This document shows positions 34,257-42,866 of a DNA stretch of 64,000 nt, piece after piece; within the stretch, counting starts at the first letter, position 1, and each line of letters opens with the position of its first letter. The DNA lies in the NCBI RefSeq assembly GCF_028737205.1, contig NZ_JAQZAL010000004.1, positions 1 to 64,000 of the forward strand. The letters are read 5' to 3'. This stretch comes from Actinomycetospora lutea (GTDB taxonomy: Bacteria > Actinomycetota > Actinomycetes > Mycobacteriales > Pseudonocardiaceae). The position numbers and the translations under genes were made by a program. The notes under the pieces were generated by a model that was not told the DNA's origin, ran no database searches, and worked only from the letters and a program-made list of their open reading frames with translations.

Positions 34257-34439
34257 GGCCTCGATGGTCGACCTCCGGGGCCGCGCCGACAATCCTCTCG
34301 GCGGCGGTCTCGGGGAGCGGGGGAGATGAAGAGGCGGTCCCGCCGGCTCACGAGGTAGAACCGGCGGAACCTGGATCGACGTTCGCCCGCGGGCAGCCTG
34401 TCGACCTGGCACTGGCGATACCCGCCCGGACGACCGGAC

Positions 34440-35213
34440 CTAACGTCGGCGATCGTCGCCGCCGCGCTGCTTCTTCTGCGCCTCGCCGACGAGCCAGCCC
34501 GCGACCTCGACCAGCTTGATGTTCGTCTGCTGGGAGGACTCGACGAGCATCGCGAACGCCTGCTCCGGACCGACGCCGAAGCGCTCGATGAGGATGCCCT
34601 TGGCCTGGCCGATGACGTCGCGGCTGTCGAGGGCGACGGTCAGCCCGGTGATGCGCTTGGCGCCGTGCAGCACCAGCGCGGCCTGGGCGGCGAAGAGCGC
34701 GCCGACGTCGGCGGACGACGCGTCGAAGGCGCCGGGCTCCGCGGCGTAGAGATTGAGGGCGCCCGCGCTGCCGTGGTCGGTGAACAGCTGGAACGACATC
34801 AGCGACCGGAACCCCCGGTCCACGGCGGCCGCGGTGTAGCGGGGCCAGCGCGCCTGCACCGCGGCCATGTCCTCGACCAGCGTCCGCGTCTCGTGGCGGA
34901 TCGAGTCGAGGCACGGCCCCTCGCGCAGGTCGTTCTGCAGCTCGTCGAGCTCGCGGACGGCCGTGCTGCTCGGGGCGTGCGAGGCCACCGCACCGCCGCG
35001 CTCGACGAGCGAGATGCCGGCCTGCTCGACGTGCGGGATCGTGTGGATCGCGCCCGACACGATCAGCTCGAGCGTGTGCTCGACGTCCTGGTCGTCCTTC
35101 CGCTCGATCAGGCTCCGGGCCGACGCATCGAGGGCGCGCGCCAGCACCGCCCCGACGCGTTCCTGGTCGGGCGTGCCGTCATCGTGGTCTCCGCGCTCCG
35201 TCATGGACGCCAT
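34440..35213 (-). CDS. GAF and ANTAR domain regulator
   Basis: The 257-residue protein has a GAF domain (VEQAGISLVERGGAVASHAP, ELQNDLREGPCLDSI, GALNLYAAEPGAFD) at about residues 50-180. A C-terminal ANTAR domain follows (VALDSRDVIGQAKGILIERF, then GVGPEQAFAMLVESSQQTN). ANTAR domains bind paired RNA hairpins and antiterminate transcription. The initial ATG overlaps the 3' end of the small gene at 35179, so the three genes probably form one unit. The sensed signal is unknown. Confidence 0.9.
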   Translation of the reverse strand: MASMTERGDHDDGTPDQERVGAVLARALDASARSLIERKDDQDVEHTLELIVSGAIHTIPHVEQAGISLVERGGAVASHAPSSTAVRELDELQNDLREGPCLDSIRHETRTLVEDMAAVQARWPRYTAAAVDRGFRSLMSFQLFTDHGSAGALNLYAAEPGAFDASSADVGALFAAQAALVLHGAKRITGLTVALDSRDVIGQAKGILIERFGVGPEQAFAMLVESSQQTNIKLVEVAGWLVGEAQKKQRGGDDRRR

Positions 35214-35556
35214 GCGAGGGGGAATACCCGGGGAGCGAAGCGGCAGACACCGCCGGCTCCCCGTCCTCGCCGGTCCCGACCGGCTCGACGGGCATCGTCA
35301 GCACCTGGGTGGCCACGCGCGCGACCAGACCGGGCTCCCCGTAGCCGAACTCCGCGCACGCCCGCAGCTCGCGGGCGAGGAGCTCGCCGAGCGCGCCGGG
35401 GAAGACGCGGCGCGCGTGGTGCGCCGCCGCCCGGTACCGCGACCGCTCGTGGTGCGGCAGCCCCGTCGCGTTCCCGCGCACGTCCGCGGGCTCCGGGCCG
35501 GCGTCGCGCGGCGGGCAGCCCAGGACGAGGGCCGTGGCCCAGACGGGCGGGCTCAC
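35179..35556 (-). CDS. small actinobacterial protein, tandem paralogue B
   Basis: The 125-residue product contains RYRAAAHHARRVFPGALGEL and LARELRACAEFGYGEPGLV, which matches the core of the next gene (RYLAAAERARRVYPGALGEL and VARELQAYAEFGF). Its GTG overlaps the stop of that gene as GTGA, so the pair is translationally coupled. The function of this helical family is unknown, but the GAF-ANTAR gene immediately follows and overlaps by 35 bases. The last 35 residues are low complexity. Confidence 0.65.
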   Translation of the reverse strand: MSPPVWATALVLGCPPRDAGPEPADVRGNATGLPHHERSRYRAAAHHARRVFPGALGELLARELRACAEFGYGEPGLVARVATQVLTMPVEPVGTGEDGEPAVSAASLPGYSPSHGVHDGARRPR

Positions 35557-35762
35557 CGCTCGCTCCCGCGATCCGCCTCCGCGAGCACCTCGGCGGCCAG
35601 CCGGTCCACGAGCAGATCCCCGGCCAGCCGGAAACCGAACTCGGCGTAGGCCTGCAGCTCGCGGGCCACGAGCTCCCCGAGAGCGCCGGGGTACACCCGC
35701 CGCGCCCGCTCGGCCGCGGCGAGGTACCTCGCGCGGTCGACCCGATCGATCTCGACGGTCAT
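35553..35762 (-). CDS. small actinobacterial protein, tandem paralogue A
   Basis: A 69-residue protein starting MTVEIDRVDRARYLAAAERA and containing RRVYPGALGELVARELQAYA, EFGFRLAGDLLVDRLAAEVL. It is the first gene of the coupled three-gene set with paralogue B and the GAF-ANTAR regulator. The function is unknown. The duplication is recognisable by eye in the R-x-P-G-A-L-G-E-L and A-E-F-G-(F/Y) blocks. Confidence 0.65.
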   Translation of the reverse strand: MTVEIDRVDRARYLAAAERARRVYPGALGELVARELQAYAEFGFRLAGDLLVDRLAAEVLAEADRGSER

Positions 35763-36254
35763 GTCGCCCACCCCCGTCCCGGTCCTCACCGGCAAGCGTC
35801 CGCCGGGTTGGGCCGACCGGGCATCGGGGGAATCCCAACATCTCGCTGAGGGTGACCAGACTTACTCGAACGGCCCAGTCCGATCGGCGCGAGCCGGGGT
35901 ATCAGAAGGTCGGCGAGCACGTTGGGTGAGTGACAGCGTGTCGTCGGTCAGCAGGCGCTGCGGAGCTGCCGGTCGGCGCCGTCGGGGAGCCGCCTCCTGG
36001 TGCGTCTTCTGGTCGGCGTCCTTCTTGTCCGCCTCGGCGCGCTTCCGGACCTCCGCCTGAGACGCTCGTTGCGCCGTTCGGAGGACGCGGACCACCCGTC
36101 CGGGGACACCTGTCGACCGCTCGTCGTGCCCGGACCGGGCGGTCGTCGGACGGGCGCCGGGGCGTTCTCAGCTCCGGGGGTGCGCGCGCGAGCGGCCCCT
36201 AGCGTCGCGCCGTTGATCCAGCGTGATCGTCCCCCAGGGAGCGGAGGTACCGGC
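35763..36254 (+). promoter_or_regulatory. intergenic region upstream of the copper ATPase
   Basis: This 492-base divergent region must hold promoters for the GAF-ANTAR set (minus) and the P-type ATPase (plus). The string GCGGCCCCTAGCGTC at 36192, with a TAGCGT that could act as a -10, is repeated at 23705. I see no CsoR-type palindrome. Open frames here look like noise. Confidence 0.35.
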
Positions 36255-38615
36255 GTGGCGACCGACGTCGCGGAGAGTGCGGGACCGGCGGGCGCGACCG
36301 CGGCCCGGGTCACCACCGAGCTGGCGGTCACCGGGATGACCTGCGGGACGTGCGCGGCACGCATCCAGCGCAAGCTCGGCCGCCTGCCCGGGGTCGAGGC
36401 GAGCGTGAACTACGCGAGCGGGCGCGCCCGGGTCACGCACCCGCCCGAGCAGGACCCGGCGGAGCTCGTCACGGCGGTGACCGGCCTCGGGTTCGGTGCC
36501 GAGCCGGTGGCGCCGCGGATCCCCGACGGCGGCGTCCCGTCCCCGCGGACGGCGCCGGAGCAGGCCGGACCCCGCCCGGTGACCCCGGCGGCGCCCCCCG
36601 GGGACGCCCCCGACCCCGAGCTCGCCGAGCTGCGCCACCGCGCGCTCGTGTGCCTCGCGCTGACCGTGCCGGTGATCGCCGTCGCGATGAACCCCGACTG
36701 GCAGTTCCGGTACTGGCAGTGGTTCTCGCTCGTGCTGACCGCACCCGTCGTCGTCTGGGGCGGGTGGCGGTTCCACCGGGCGGCGGCGCGGCACCTGCGC
36801 CACCTCTCGGCGACCATGGACACGCTGGTCTCGGTGGGCACGCTCGCCGCGTTCGGCTGGTCGCTGTGGGCGCTGTTCCAGGGCGGCGCGGGGCTCGGCG
36901 GCATGCGCCACGCGCTCTACCTCCTGCCCCGGCCCGACCAGTTCGACGGCGCCCGCACGATCTACCTCGAGGCCGCCGCCGCGATCACCACCGCGGCCCT
37001 GCTCGGCCGCTGGATCGAGCGGCGCGGGCGCCGTCGCGCGCTCGGGGTGTCGGCGGGCCTGCTGGCCCCGCCGGCCGCGCAGGCCCGGGTGGTCGTCGGG
37101 GACCGCGAGCTGCCGGTGCCGGTCGAGGGCGTGCAGCCCGGCGACCACGTCGCCGTCGCCGCGGGCGAGCCGTTCCCGCTCGACGGCCGGGTCGTCGAGG
37201 GCCGCTCCACGGTGGACGCCGGCGCGATGACCGGCGAGTCGACGCCCGTCGACGTCGCGCCCGGCGCCGAGGTGCTGGCCGGGACCCGCAACGAGACCGC
37301 GCGCGTCGTCGTCGAGACCACGCGCGCCGCCGGGGACACGCAGTGGGCGCGGATGGCGCGCCGCGTGCAGGACGCGCAGGCCGGCAAGACCGCGATCCAG
37401 CGCCTCGCCGACCGCATCTCGGCGTGGTTCGTGCCCGTCGTGATGCTGGTGGCGGTCAACACGCTGCTGTTCTGGGGCGTCTCGGGCGCCGGCTGGGGCT
37501 TCGCGATCGCCGCCGGCATGGCCGTGCTCGTCGTCGCCTGCCCCTGCGCGCTCGGGCTCGCCACGCCCACGGCGCTCGCGGTGGCGACCGGCCGCGGCGC
37601 CCAGCTGGGCATCCTGCTGCGCGGGCCCGAGGTGCTCGAGTCGAGCCGCCGGGTCGACACGATCGTCCTCGACAAGACCGGCACGGTGACGACCGGGCGC
37701 ATGACGCTGCGCGCGGTGCACACGACGGGCGACACCGACCGCGCCGAGGTGCTCGCCCGGGTCGGCGCGCTGGAGGCGGAGCTCGAGCACCCGGTCGCCC
37801 GGGCGATCGCCGCCGCGGCCCGCGAGGAGCTCCCGGCCTCCACCGCGCAGGTCACCGACGTGCAGACCCTCGACGGGCTGGGCGTCGCCGGCACCGTCGA
37901 CGGGGTCGCGGTGCTCGCCGGGCGCCGGCGGCTGGTCGACGACCGCGGCGTCGCGGTCCCCGACGAGCTCGCGCACGCCCTCGAGAAGGCGGCCGCGCAC
38001 GGCGCCACCACCGTGCTCGCGGCCTGGGACGACGGCACCGGCGTGCTGACCGCGCGCGCGGTGCTCGAGGTCGCCGACGGGGTCCGCGAGGGCTCCGCCG
38101 AGGCCGTCGCGGAGATGCGGGCGCGCGGCCTGCGCCCGGTGCTGCTGACCGGCGACAACCCCGCCGCGGCGCGGGCGGTCGCCGACGAGGTCGGCATCGC
38201 GCCCGGGGACGTCGTCGCCGAGGTGCTGCCGACCGAGAAGGCCGACGAGGTGCGCCGGCTGCAGGAGCAGGGCGCGGTCGTCGCCATGGTCGGCGACGGT
38301 GTCAACGACGCGGCGGCGCTCGCCCAGGCCGACCTCGGCGTGGCCATGGGCACGGGGACCGCGATGGCCATCGAGGCCGGCGACGTCACGCTGGTGCGCG
38401 ACGACCTGCGCGCGGTGCCCGACGCGCTGCGCCTGGCCCGCCGCACGCTGGGCACGATCCGCGGCAACCTGTTCTGGGCGTTCGCCTACAACGTCCTCGC
38501 GCTCCCGCTCGCCGTCGCCGGGCTGCTCAACCCGATGATCGCCGGCGTCACGATGGCGCTCTCGAGCGTCTTCGTCGTCGGCAACAGCCTGCGCCTGCGG
38601 CGGTTCCGCCCCTGA
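36255..38615 (+). CDS. copA: copper-type P1B ATPase
   Basis: The 786-residue pump has an N-terminal HMA domain with GMTCGTCAARI. Eight membrane segments follow by analogy, including the CPC motif in VLVVACPCALGLATPTALAV. The actuator motif is GAMTGESTPVD, the phosphorylation site is VLDKTGTVTTGRMT, the HP motif is ELEHPVARAI, and the hinge is MVGDGVNDAAALAQAD. The CPC and HMA motifs indicate monovalent copper (or silver) export across the cytoplasmic membrane. A GTG with GGAGGT seven bases upstream was chosen; earlier in-frame ATGs give an implausible arginine-rich extension. No CsoR or CopZ gene is adjacent. Confidence 0.9.
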   Translation: MATDVAESAGPAGATAARVTTELAVTGMTCGTCAARIQRKLGRLPGVEASVNYASGRARVTHPPEQDPAELVTAVTGLGFGAEPVAPRIPDGGVPSPRTAPEQAGPRPVTPAAPPGDAPDPELAELRHRALVCLALTVPVIAVAMNPDWQFRYWQWFSLVLTAPVVVWGGWRFHRAAARHLRHLSATMDTLVSVGTLAAFGWSLWALFQGGAGLGGMRHALYLLPRPDQFDGARTIYLEAAAAITTAALLGRWIERRGRRRALGVSAGLLAPPAAQARVVVGDRELPVPVEGVQPGDHVAVAAGEPFPLDGRVVEGRSTVDAGAMTGESTPVDVAPGAEVLAGTRNETARVVVETTRAAGDTQWARMARRVQDAQAGKTAIQRLADRISAWFVPVVMLVAVNTLLFWGVSGAGWGFAIAAGMAVLVVACPCALGLATPTALAVATGRGAQLGILLRGPEVLESSRRVDTIVLDKTGTVTTGRMTLRAVHTTGDTDRAEVLARVGALEAELEHPVARAIAAAAREELPASTAQVTDVQTLDGLGVAGTVDGVAVLAGRRRLVDDRGVAVPDELAHALEKAAAHGATTVLAAWDDGTGVLTARAVLEVADGVREGSAEAVAEMRARGLRPVLLTGDNPAAARAVADEVGIAPGDVVAEVLPTEKADEVRRLQEQGAVVAMVGDGVNDAAALAQADLGVAMGTGTAMAIEAGDVTLVRDDLRAVPDALRLARRTLGTIRGNLFWAFAYNVLALPLAVAGLLNPMIAGVTMALSSVFVVGNSLRLRRFRP

Positions 38616-38668
38616 GGCGTCCCCCGGCGCGCGTTTCCCGACCCGCCGGATCGGCAAGGCCGGGAGGC

Positions 38669-39139
38669 GTGTCGGAGGACCCACAGAAACTGGCCAGCTC
38701 GGTGTCGGAGGCCGCCTCGCGCGACGGGCGCCGGGTGGCGATCGTCGAGTCGCTCACCGGCGGCCTCGTGTGCAGCGACCTGGCGGCTTCGCCGGGATCG
38801 AGCGAGTGGTTCCGCGGCGGCGTCGTCGCCTACGACCGCACCACCAAGCACGGCGCCCTCGGCGTGCCCGACGGACCCGTCGTGTCGGAGCCGGCGGTGC
38901 GGACGATGGCCGAGAAGGCCGCGGACCTGCTCGGCGCGGACCTGACGCTCGCCGTCAGCGGCGCCGGCGGCCCCGAGCCCCAGGACGACCAGCCGCCGGG
39001 CACGGTGTGGTTCGCGATCCACGACAAGGGCGACACCGAGGCATGGGTCGAGCAGTTCGAGACCGACGAGCCGGGCGACGTCCTGAAGAACACGCGCATC
39101 CGCTCGTTGCAGGCCCTGCTGGACCACCTGGGCCGGTAG
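38669..39139 (+). CDS. CinA C-terminal domain protein (PncC-like amidase)
   Basis: This 156-residue stand-alone domain has the CinA/PncC signatures: VAIVESLTGGLVCSDLAASP, GSSEWFRGGVVAYDRTTKHG and LTLAVSGAGGPEPQDDQPPG, followed by GTVWFAIHD. PncC deamidates nicotinamide mononucleotide to nicotinate mononucleotide in the pyridine nucleotide cycle. The usual TG(I/V)AGP motif is SGAGGP here. The GTG start has a GGAGG only one base away, so another GTG about 45 bases downstream is possible. It is the first of four close plus-strand genes. Confidence 0.8.
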   Translation: MSEDPQKLASSVSEAASRDGRRVAIVESLTGGLVCSDLAASPGSSEWFRGGVVAYDRTTKHGALGVPDGPVVSEPAVRTMAEKAADLLGADLTLAVSGAGGPEPQDDQPPGTVWFAIHDKGDTEAWVEQFETDEPGDVLKNTRIRSLQALLDHLGR

Positions 39140-39146
39140 GGGTGCG

Positions 39147-39836
39147 GTGGCGGACCATGGAGCCGTGGTGGACCACGTCGTCTGGGACTGGAACGGCACG
39201 TTGCTCGCCGACGTGCACGCCGTCGTCGACGCCTCCGCGGCCGGGCTGGCGGCGGTGGGCGTCACCGGCGGCCTCGACCTGGCGCGCTACCGCTCGACCT
39301 TCCGGCGCCCGCTGCGGGACTTCTACGCCGCGCTGGTCGGCCGCGAGGTCGCCGAGGACGAGTGGGCGCGGATGAACGCCGTGTTCGGCGAGCACTACCG
39401 GGGCCTCGAGCCGGAGCTGGCCCTGGCCGACGGGGCCCTGGACGCCCTGGAGCGCTTCGCCGACGCCGGGCTCGGCCAGTCGGTGGTGAGCATGCTCGGG
39501 CACGACGAGCTGCACGCCACCCTCGGGCGCCGCGGACTGCACGACTGGTTCGTCCGGGTCGACGGCGACCACCACCGCGACGGCCGCGGCAAGCAGGCCG
39601 CGCTCGCCGCGCACCTCGACGTGCTGGACCTCGACCCGGCGCGGGTGGTGCTGGTGGGCGACACCCTCGACGACGCCGCCGCCACGGCCGCCGTGGGGAG
39701 CGCCTGCGTCCTCGTGGCGGAGCACTCCACCCACCACGCGGAGGACCTGCGCACCGTCGCGTCGGCGGTACCGACCCTGCCCGAGGCGGTGGAGCACGTG
39801 CTCGCGTTGCGCCGATCCGCGCCCTCGCCGTCGTAA
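39147..39836 (+). CDS. HAD-superfamily hydrolase
   Basis: The 229-residue protein has HAD motif I as VVWDWNGTLLADV (DxNGT in place of DxDGT). A helical cap follows, then motif II near SVVSMLGHDELHATL, and motif IV as VVLVGDTLDDAAATAAVG. It is closest to the phosphoglycolate-phosphatase-like subgroup. The second catalytic acid position is asparagine, which occurs in some active members of this subgroup. The GTG start follows the previous stop by seven bases, so they are probably co-transcribed. Confidence 0.8.
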   Translation: MADHGAVVDHVVWDWNGTLLADVHAVVDASAAGLAAVGVTGGLDLARYRSTFRRPLRDFYAALVGREVAEDEWARMNAVFGEHYRGLEPELALADGALDALERFADAGLGQSVVSMLGHDELHATLGRRGLHDWFVRVDGDHHRDGRGKQAALAAHLDVLDLDPARVVLVGDTLDDAAATAAVGSACVLVAEHSTHHAEDLRTVASAVPTLPEAVEHVLALRRSAPSPS

Positions 39837-39845
39837 CCTCTCCCC

Positions 39846-40754
39846 GTGGCCGTGCCGTCCGAACCATCCCCGCTGCCCGCCTACGACCGCGTCGTGCTCG
39901 TCTACAACCCGCAGAGCAGCGGCGACGGCGAGCAGCGCGCCGAGCAGGCCCGGGCGACGCTGGCCGAGCAGGCCCCGCAGCTCACGGTGGCGCTCCGGGC
40001 CACCGAGTACGCCGGGCACGCGCGCGTCATCGCCGAGGAGGAGGCGCGCGCCGGGCGGGTGCTCGTCGTGTCGGTCAGCGGCGACGGCGGCTACAACGAG
40101 GTCGTGCAGGGCGTCATGGCCGCGGGCGACGGCAGGCGGTCGGGGGCCGTCGCCGCCGTCCTGCCCGCGGGCAACGCCAACGACCACCGGCGCGCCACCC
40201 GCGAGCGCCCGCTGGTGGACGCCATCGCCGCGGCGCGGGTGAGCCGCATCGACCTGCTGCGCGTGGAGATCGCCGGCGAGGGCGGGCCGCGCTGGGCGCA
40301 CTCCTACCTGGGGCTGGGCATCACGCCGACCGTGGCGCTCGAGCTGGAGCGCGGCGGCAAGGGCTCGGTGCGCGAGATCGTCACCACGATCCGCGCGTTC
40401 TCGGCGTTCCACCCCTTCGAGATCGACGTCGACGGCGAGGGCCGCAAGCGCTTCGACAGCCTCGTCCTGGCCAACACCACCGAGATGGCGAAGTACGTGA
40501 CGCTGTCCGACGGCGACCCCGCCGACGGGCTCTTCGAGGTCGTCACGCTGCCGCACCGCTCGAAGCTGCGGCTGCTCGCATACGCGATCCGCGCGGCGGT
40601 GCGGGGCCTCGGGCCGCAGCCGCGCACCTCACGGTTCTCGTTCACCACGCTCTCGCCGATCCCGGTGCAGCTCGACGGCGAGGTGCTCGACCTGCCCGCG
40701 CACCGCGGGGTCATCGTGCGGATCGCTCCGCAGGCGCTGGCGACGGTCGTGTGA
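39846..40754 (+). CDS. diacylglycerol kinase catalytic-domain protein
   Basis: The 302-residue protein has the DAGK/YegS-like fold: VVLVYNPQSSGDGEQRAEQA, VVSVSGDGGYNEVVQGVM (the GGDGT-like loop), and VLPAGNANDHRRATRERP in place of the usual GTGND. The C-terminal beta sandwich contains DSLVLANTTEMAKYVTL and DGLFEVVTLPH. The G-N-A-N-D variant suggests a lipid or sugar-like substrate other than plain diacylglycerol. Its stop overlaps the next start as GTGA. Confidence 0.8.
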   Translation: MAVPSEPSPLPAYDRVVLVYNPQSSGDGEQRAEQARATLAEQAPQLTVALRATEYAGHARVIAEEEARAGRVLVVSVSGDGGYNEVVQGVMAAGDGRRSGAVAAVLPAGNANDHRRATRERPLVDAIAAARVSRIDLLRVEIAGEGGPRWAHSYLGLGITPTVALELERGGKGSVREIVTTIRAFSAFHPFEIDVDGEGRKRFDSLVLANTTEMAKYVTLSDGDPADGLFEVVTLPHRSKLRLLAYAIRAAVRGLGPQPRTSRFSFTTLSPIPVQLDGEVLDLPAHRGVIVRIAPQALATVV

Positions 40755-41074
40755 CCGGGCCGCTGGAGGACGCGCGCGCCGGCGCGACGGCCCGGGTCGC
40801 GTCGCTCGAGGCGCAGCTCGCCGGCATCGTCGAGACGGCGTCGGCGAGCTCCGGCGACGACGAGCACGACCCCGAGGGCCAGACGATCGCCTACGACCGC
40901 GCCCAGGTCGCCGCCCTGCTCGCCGCGGCGCGCCACGACCTCACCGAGATCGACGCCGCGCTGGCGCGCGTGGACGCCGGCACGTACGGGGTGTGCGAGC
41001 GCTGCGGCCGCCCCATCGCCCCCGAACGCCTCGAGGCCCGCCCCGCCGCCCGCACCTGCGTCTCCTGCGCCTGA
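40751..41074 (+). CDS. TraR/DksA-type zinc finger protein
   Basis: The 107-residue protein has a coiled-coil N-terminal half and a C-terminal four-cysteine zinc finger, YGVCERCGRPIAPERLEARP followed by AARTCVSCA. This is the TraR/DksA layout. Actinobacterial relatives may bind RNA polymerase, but the role is not established. The GTG overlaps the stop of the kinase-like gene as GTGA. A 19-bp hairpin directly follows the stop. Confidence 0.85.
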   Translation: MTGPLEDARAGATARVASLEAQLAGIVETASASSGDDEHDPEGQTIAYDRAQVAALLAAARHDLTEIDAALARVDAGTYGVCERCGRPIAPERLEARPAARTCVSCA

Positions 41075-41081
41075 ACGGAGT

Positions 41082-41125
41082 ATGTGAGCGAACTTCGGGG
41101 GTATAGCCCCGAAGTTCGCTCACAT
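41082..41125. terminator. bidirectional 19-bp hairpin
   Basis: Two perfectly complementary 19-base arms flank a 6-base loop (GTATAG) between convergent genes. The left arm starts ATGTGAGCGAAC and ends in GGGG. There is no U tract, so it could be a factor-dependent terminator or a dispersed repeat element rather than a classical one. Confidence 0.7.
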
Positions 41126-41127
41126 GG

Positions 41128-41661
41128 CTAGGGGCGGCGGAACGGGACGGAGGGGTCGCGGACGGGGCGGGGGCCGCCGGCGGCGGTGAAGCGCTCGCGG
41201 GCCGCGCGGGCGCGCTCGCCGTCCTCGCGCAGCCCCGGGTCCATCGCGTCGCGCACGGGCCCGAGCAGCAGCGTGCGGTCCGGGTCCACGACGCTCGTGA
41301 GCCGCAGGTGCGCGCGCATCCACGCGCCCAGCCGGTCCTCGTCGGCGCGGGTGAGCACCACGTCGGCGGCCCAGGTCGGGGCGAGCTCCAGCTCCTCGAG
41401 CAGCAGGCCCGCCAGCGCGCGGCGCAGCGGCGAGACCCCGGTGCGGTAGAGGTCCTGGCGCGTCACGCGGTTGCGCAGCATCGTCGCGTCGCCCACGTCG
41501 AGCAGCACGTACCCGGTGTCCACGGGGTGCGCGGGCCCGCCGACGGGGACGCCGGCGCCCCACCACGCCACGAGGCCCGCGTCGCGCCCGAGCGCGGCCA
41601 CCGCCTCGTCCAGCGGCGGCAGCGGGCCGGACAGCGCGCGGACGACCTCGGGAACGCTCAC
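41128..41661 (-). CDS. GIY-YIG nuclease-like protein
   Basis: The 177-residue product has a shortened GIY-YIG-like entry (GLVAWWGAGVPVGG, then DTGYVLLDVGDATMLRNRV), followed by GVSPLRRALAGLLLEELEL and a characteristic EDRLGAWMRAHLRLTSVVDP. The last two blocks match actinobacterial GIY-YIG-family proteins as I remember them. The catalytic tyrosines are poorly kept, so nuclease activity is doubtful. The GTG overlaps the MFS stop as GTGA. It is the last gene of the long minus-strand operon. Confidence 0.55.
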   Translation of the reverse strand: MSVPEVVRALSGPLPPLDEAVAALGRDAGLVAWWGAGVPVGGPAHPVDTGYVLLDVGDATMLRNRVTRQDLYRTGVSPLRRALAGLLLEELELAPTWAADVVLTRADEDRLGAWMRAHLRLTSVVDPDRTLLLGPVRDAMDPGLREDGERARAARERFTAAGGPRPVRDPSVPFRRP

Positions 41662-42866
41662 ACCCGAAGTGTCCGCGCCGAGCCCGCCGGGCGCAGCGAC
41701 CCCGCCAGCACGAACGCCGCGATCCCGGCGAGCGGCACGAGCGCGAGCCCGGCGCCCACGGACACGCCGTCGGCGACCGCCCCGATGATCGGCGGGAACG
41801 CGAGGAACCCGAGCCGCGCGAGCCACCCGACGACCGCGATGCCGTCGCCGGGCCGCACGCCCCGGATGCGCCCGGCCGCGGCGAACCCGAGCGGGAAGAT
41901 CGTCGACACGCCGAGGCCGGTCAGCGCGTAGCCCACGACCGCGGCGGCCGGGTGCCCGACGAGCAGCGCGCCGCCCATCGCGAGGGTCGCCAGCGCCGCG
42001 CCCGAGCGGGCCACCGCGACGGCGCCGAAGCGGTCGACGACCCGGTCGCCGGCGAGGCGCCCGAGCGTCATCGCCGTCTGGAACGCCACGAACGGCAGGC
42101 CTGCGACGAACGCGCCGCCGCCGAGGTCGTCGCGCACGTAGATCGCGCCCCACGACGCCGCCGAGTCCTCGATCCCGCCCGAGGCCACCAGCAGCGCGGA
42201 CAGCGCAAGCAGCGGCCCCGCGGCCACGACGACCGCGCGCCACGGCCCGTGCCGCACGCCCTCGGTCCCGTCGGCCTCCCCGTGCTCGGCCTCCGGCTCG
42301 GGCCCGGGCAGGCACCAGCGCCACGCGAGCACCGAGACCACGACGAGGACGGCCGCGACGACCCCGAGGTGGACCAGCAGCGGCAGCCCGAACCCGGCCG
42401 CCGCCGCGCCGAGCAGCCCGGCCCCGACCGCGGCCATGCTCCACACGGCGTGCAGCCCGTTGACGATCGAGCGCCCGTAGCCGGTCTGCACGCGCAGCCC
42501 GTGGGCGTTCATGGCCGCGTCGGCCCAGGCGTCGGTCAGCCCGAGGACGAACAGCGCGGCGGCCAGCGCGTACCAGGACGGGGCGAGGGCCACGGCGGGC
42601 AGCAGGACCGCCCCGACCAGCCCCACGCCGGCGCCCGCCCGCCCGCTGCCCACGCGCGCGATCAGCGGACCGGCGAGCACACCGAAGACCAGCGCGGCCG
42701 CCGGGAACGCCGCGATCGCCGTGCCGAGCGCGGCGTTCGACAGGCCCAGCTCGTCGCGCAGGGTCGGGAACCGCGGGACGATGCTGTTGTAGGTCGCCCC
42801 GTTGACGACGAACATCCCGACCACCGCGACGCGGGCACGCCGGAGGGCGGGCTCGGGTCGGGTCAC
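41658..42866 (-). CDS. MFS transporter (fucose permease-like)
   Basis: The 402-residue protein shows about twelve membrane segments, with FVVNGATYNSIVPRFPTLRD at the first helix and DAWADAAMNAHGLRVQTGYG between helices 4 and 5. A charged central loop (PEPEAEHGEADGTEG) separates the halves. The AMNAHG stretch is typical of the FucP/YbjJ-like MFS group. Both ends overlap their neighbours as GTGA, so it is translationally coupled within the operon. The substrate is unknown. Confidence 0.85.
   Translation of the reverse strand: MTRPEPALRRARVAVVGMFVVNGATYNSIVPRFPTLRDELGLSNAALGTAIAAFPAAALVFGVLAGPLIARVGSGRAGAGVGLVGAVLLPAVALAPSWYALAAALFVLGLTDAWADAAMNAHGLRVQTGYGRSIVNGLHAVWSMAAVGAGLLGAAAAGFGLPLLVHLGVVAAVLVVVSVLAWRWCLPGPEPEAEHGEADGTEGVRHGPWRAVVVAAGPLLALSALLVASGGIEDSAASWGAIYVRDDLGGGAFVAGLPFVAFQTAMTLGRLAGDRVVDRFGAVAVARSGAALATLAMGGALLVGHPAAAVVGYALTGLGVSTIFPLGFAAAGRIRGVRPGDGIAVVGWLARLGFLAFPPIIGAVADGVSVGAGLALVPLAGIAAFVLAGSLRPAGSARTLRV

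Noticed and set aside
23705-36206. Identical 15-base string GCGGCCCCTAGCGTC at 23705 and 36192
   Set aside because: Two copies of a GC-rich 15-mer without a shared gene context are not enough to propose a regulatory element. Noted in the spacer entries.
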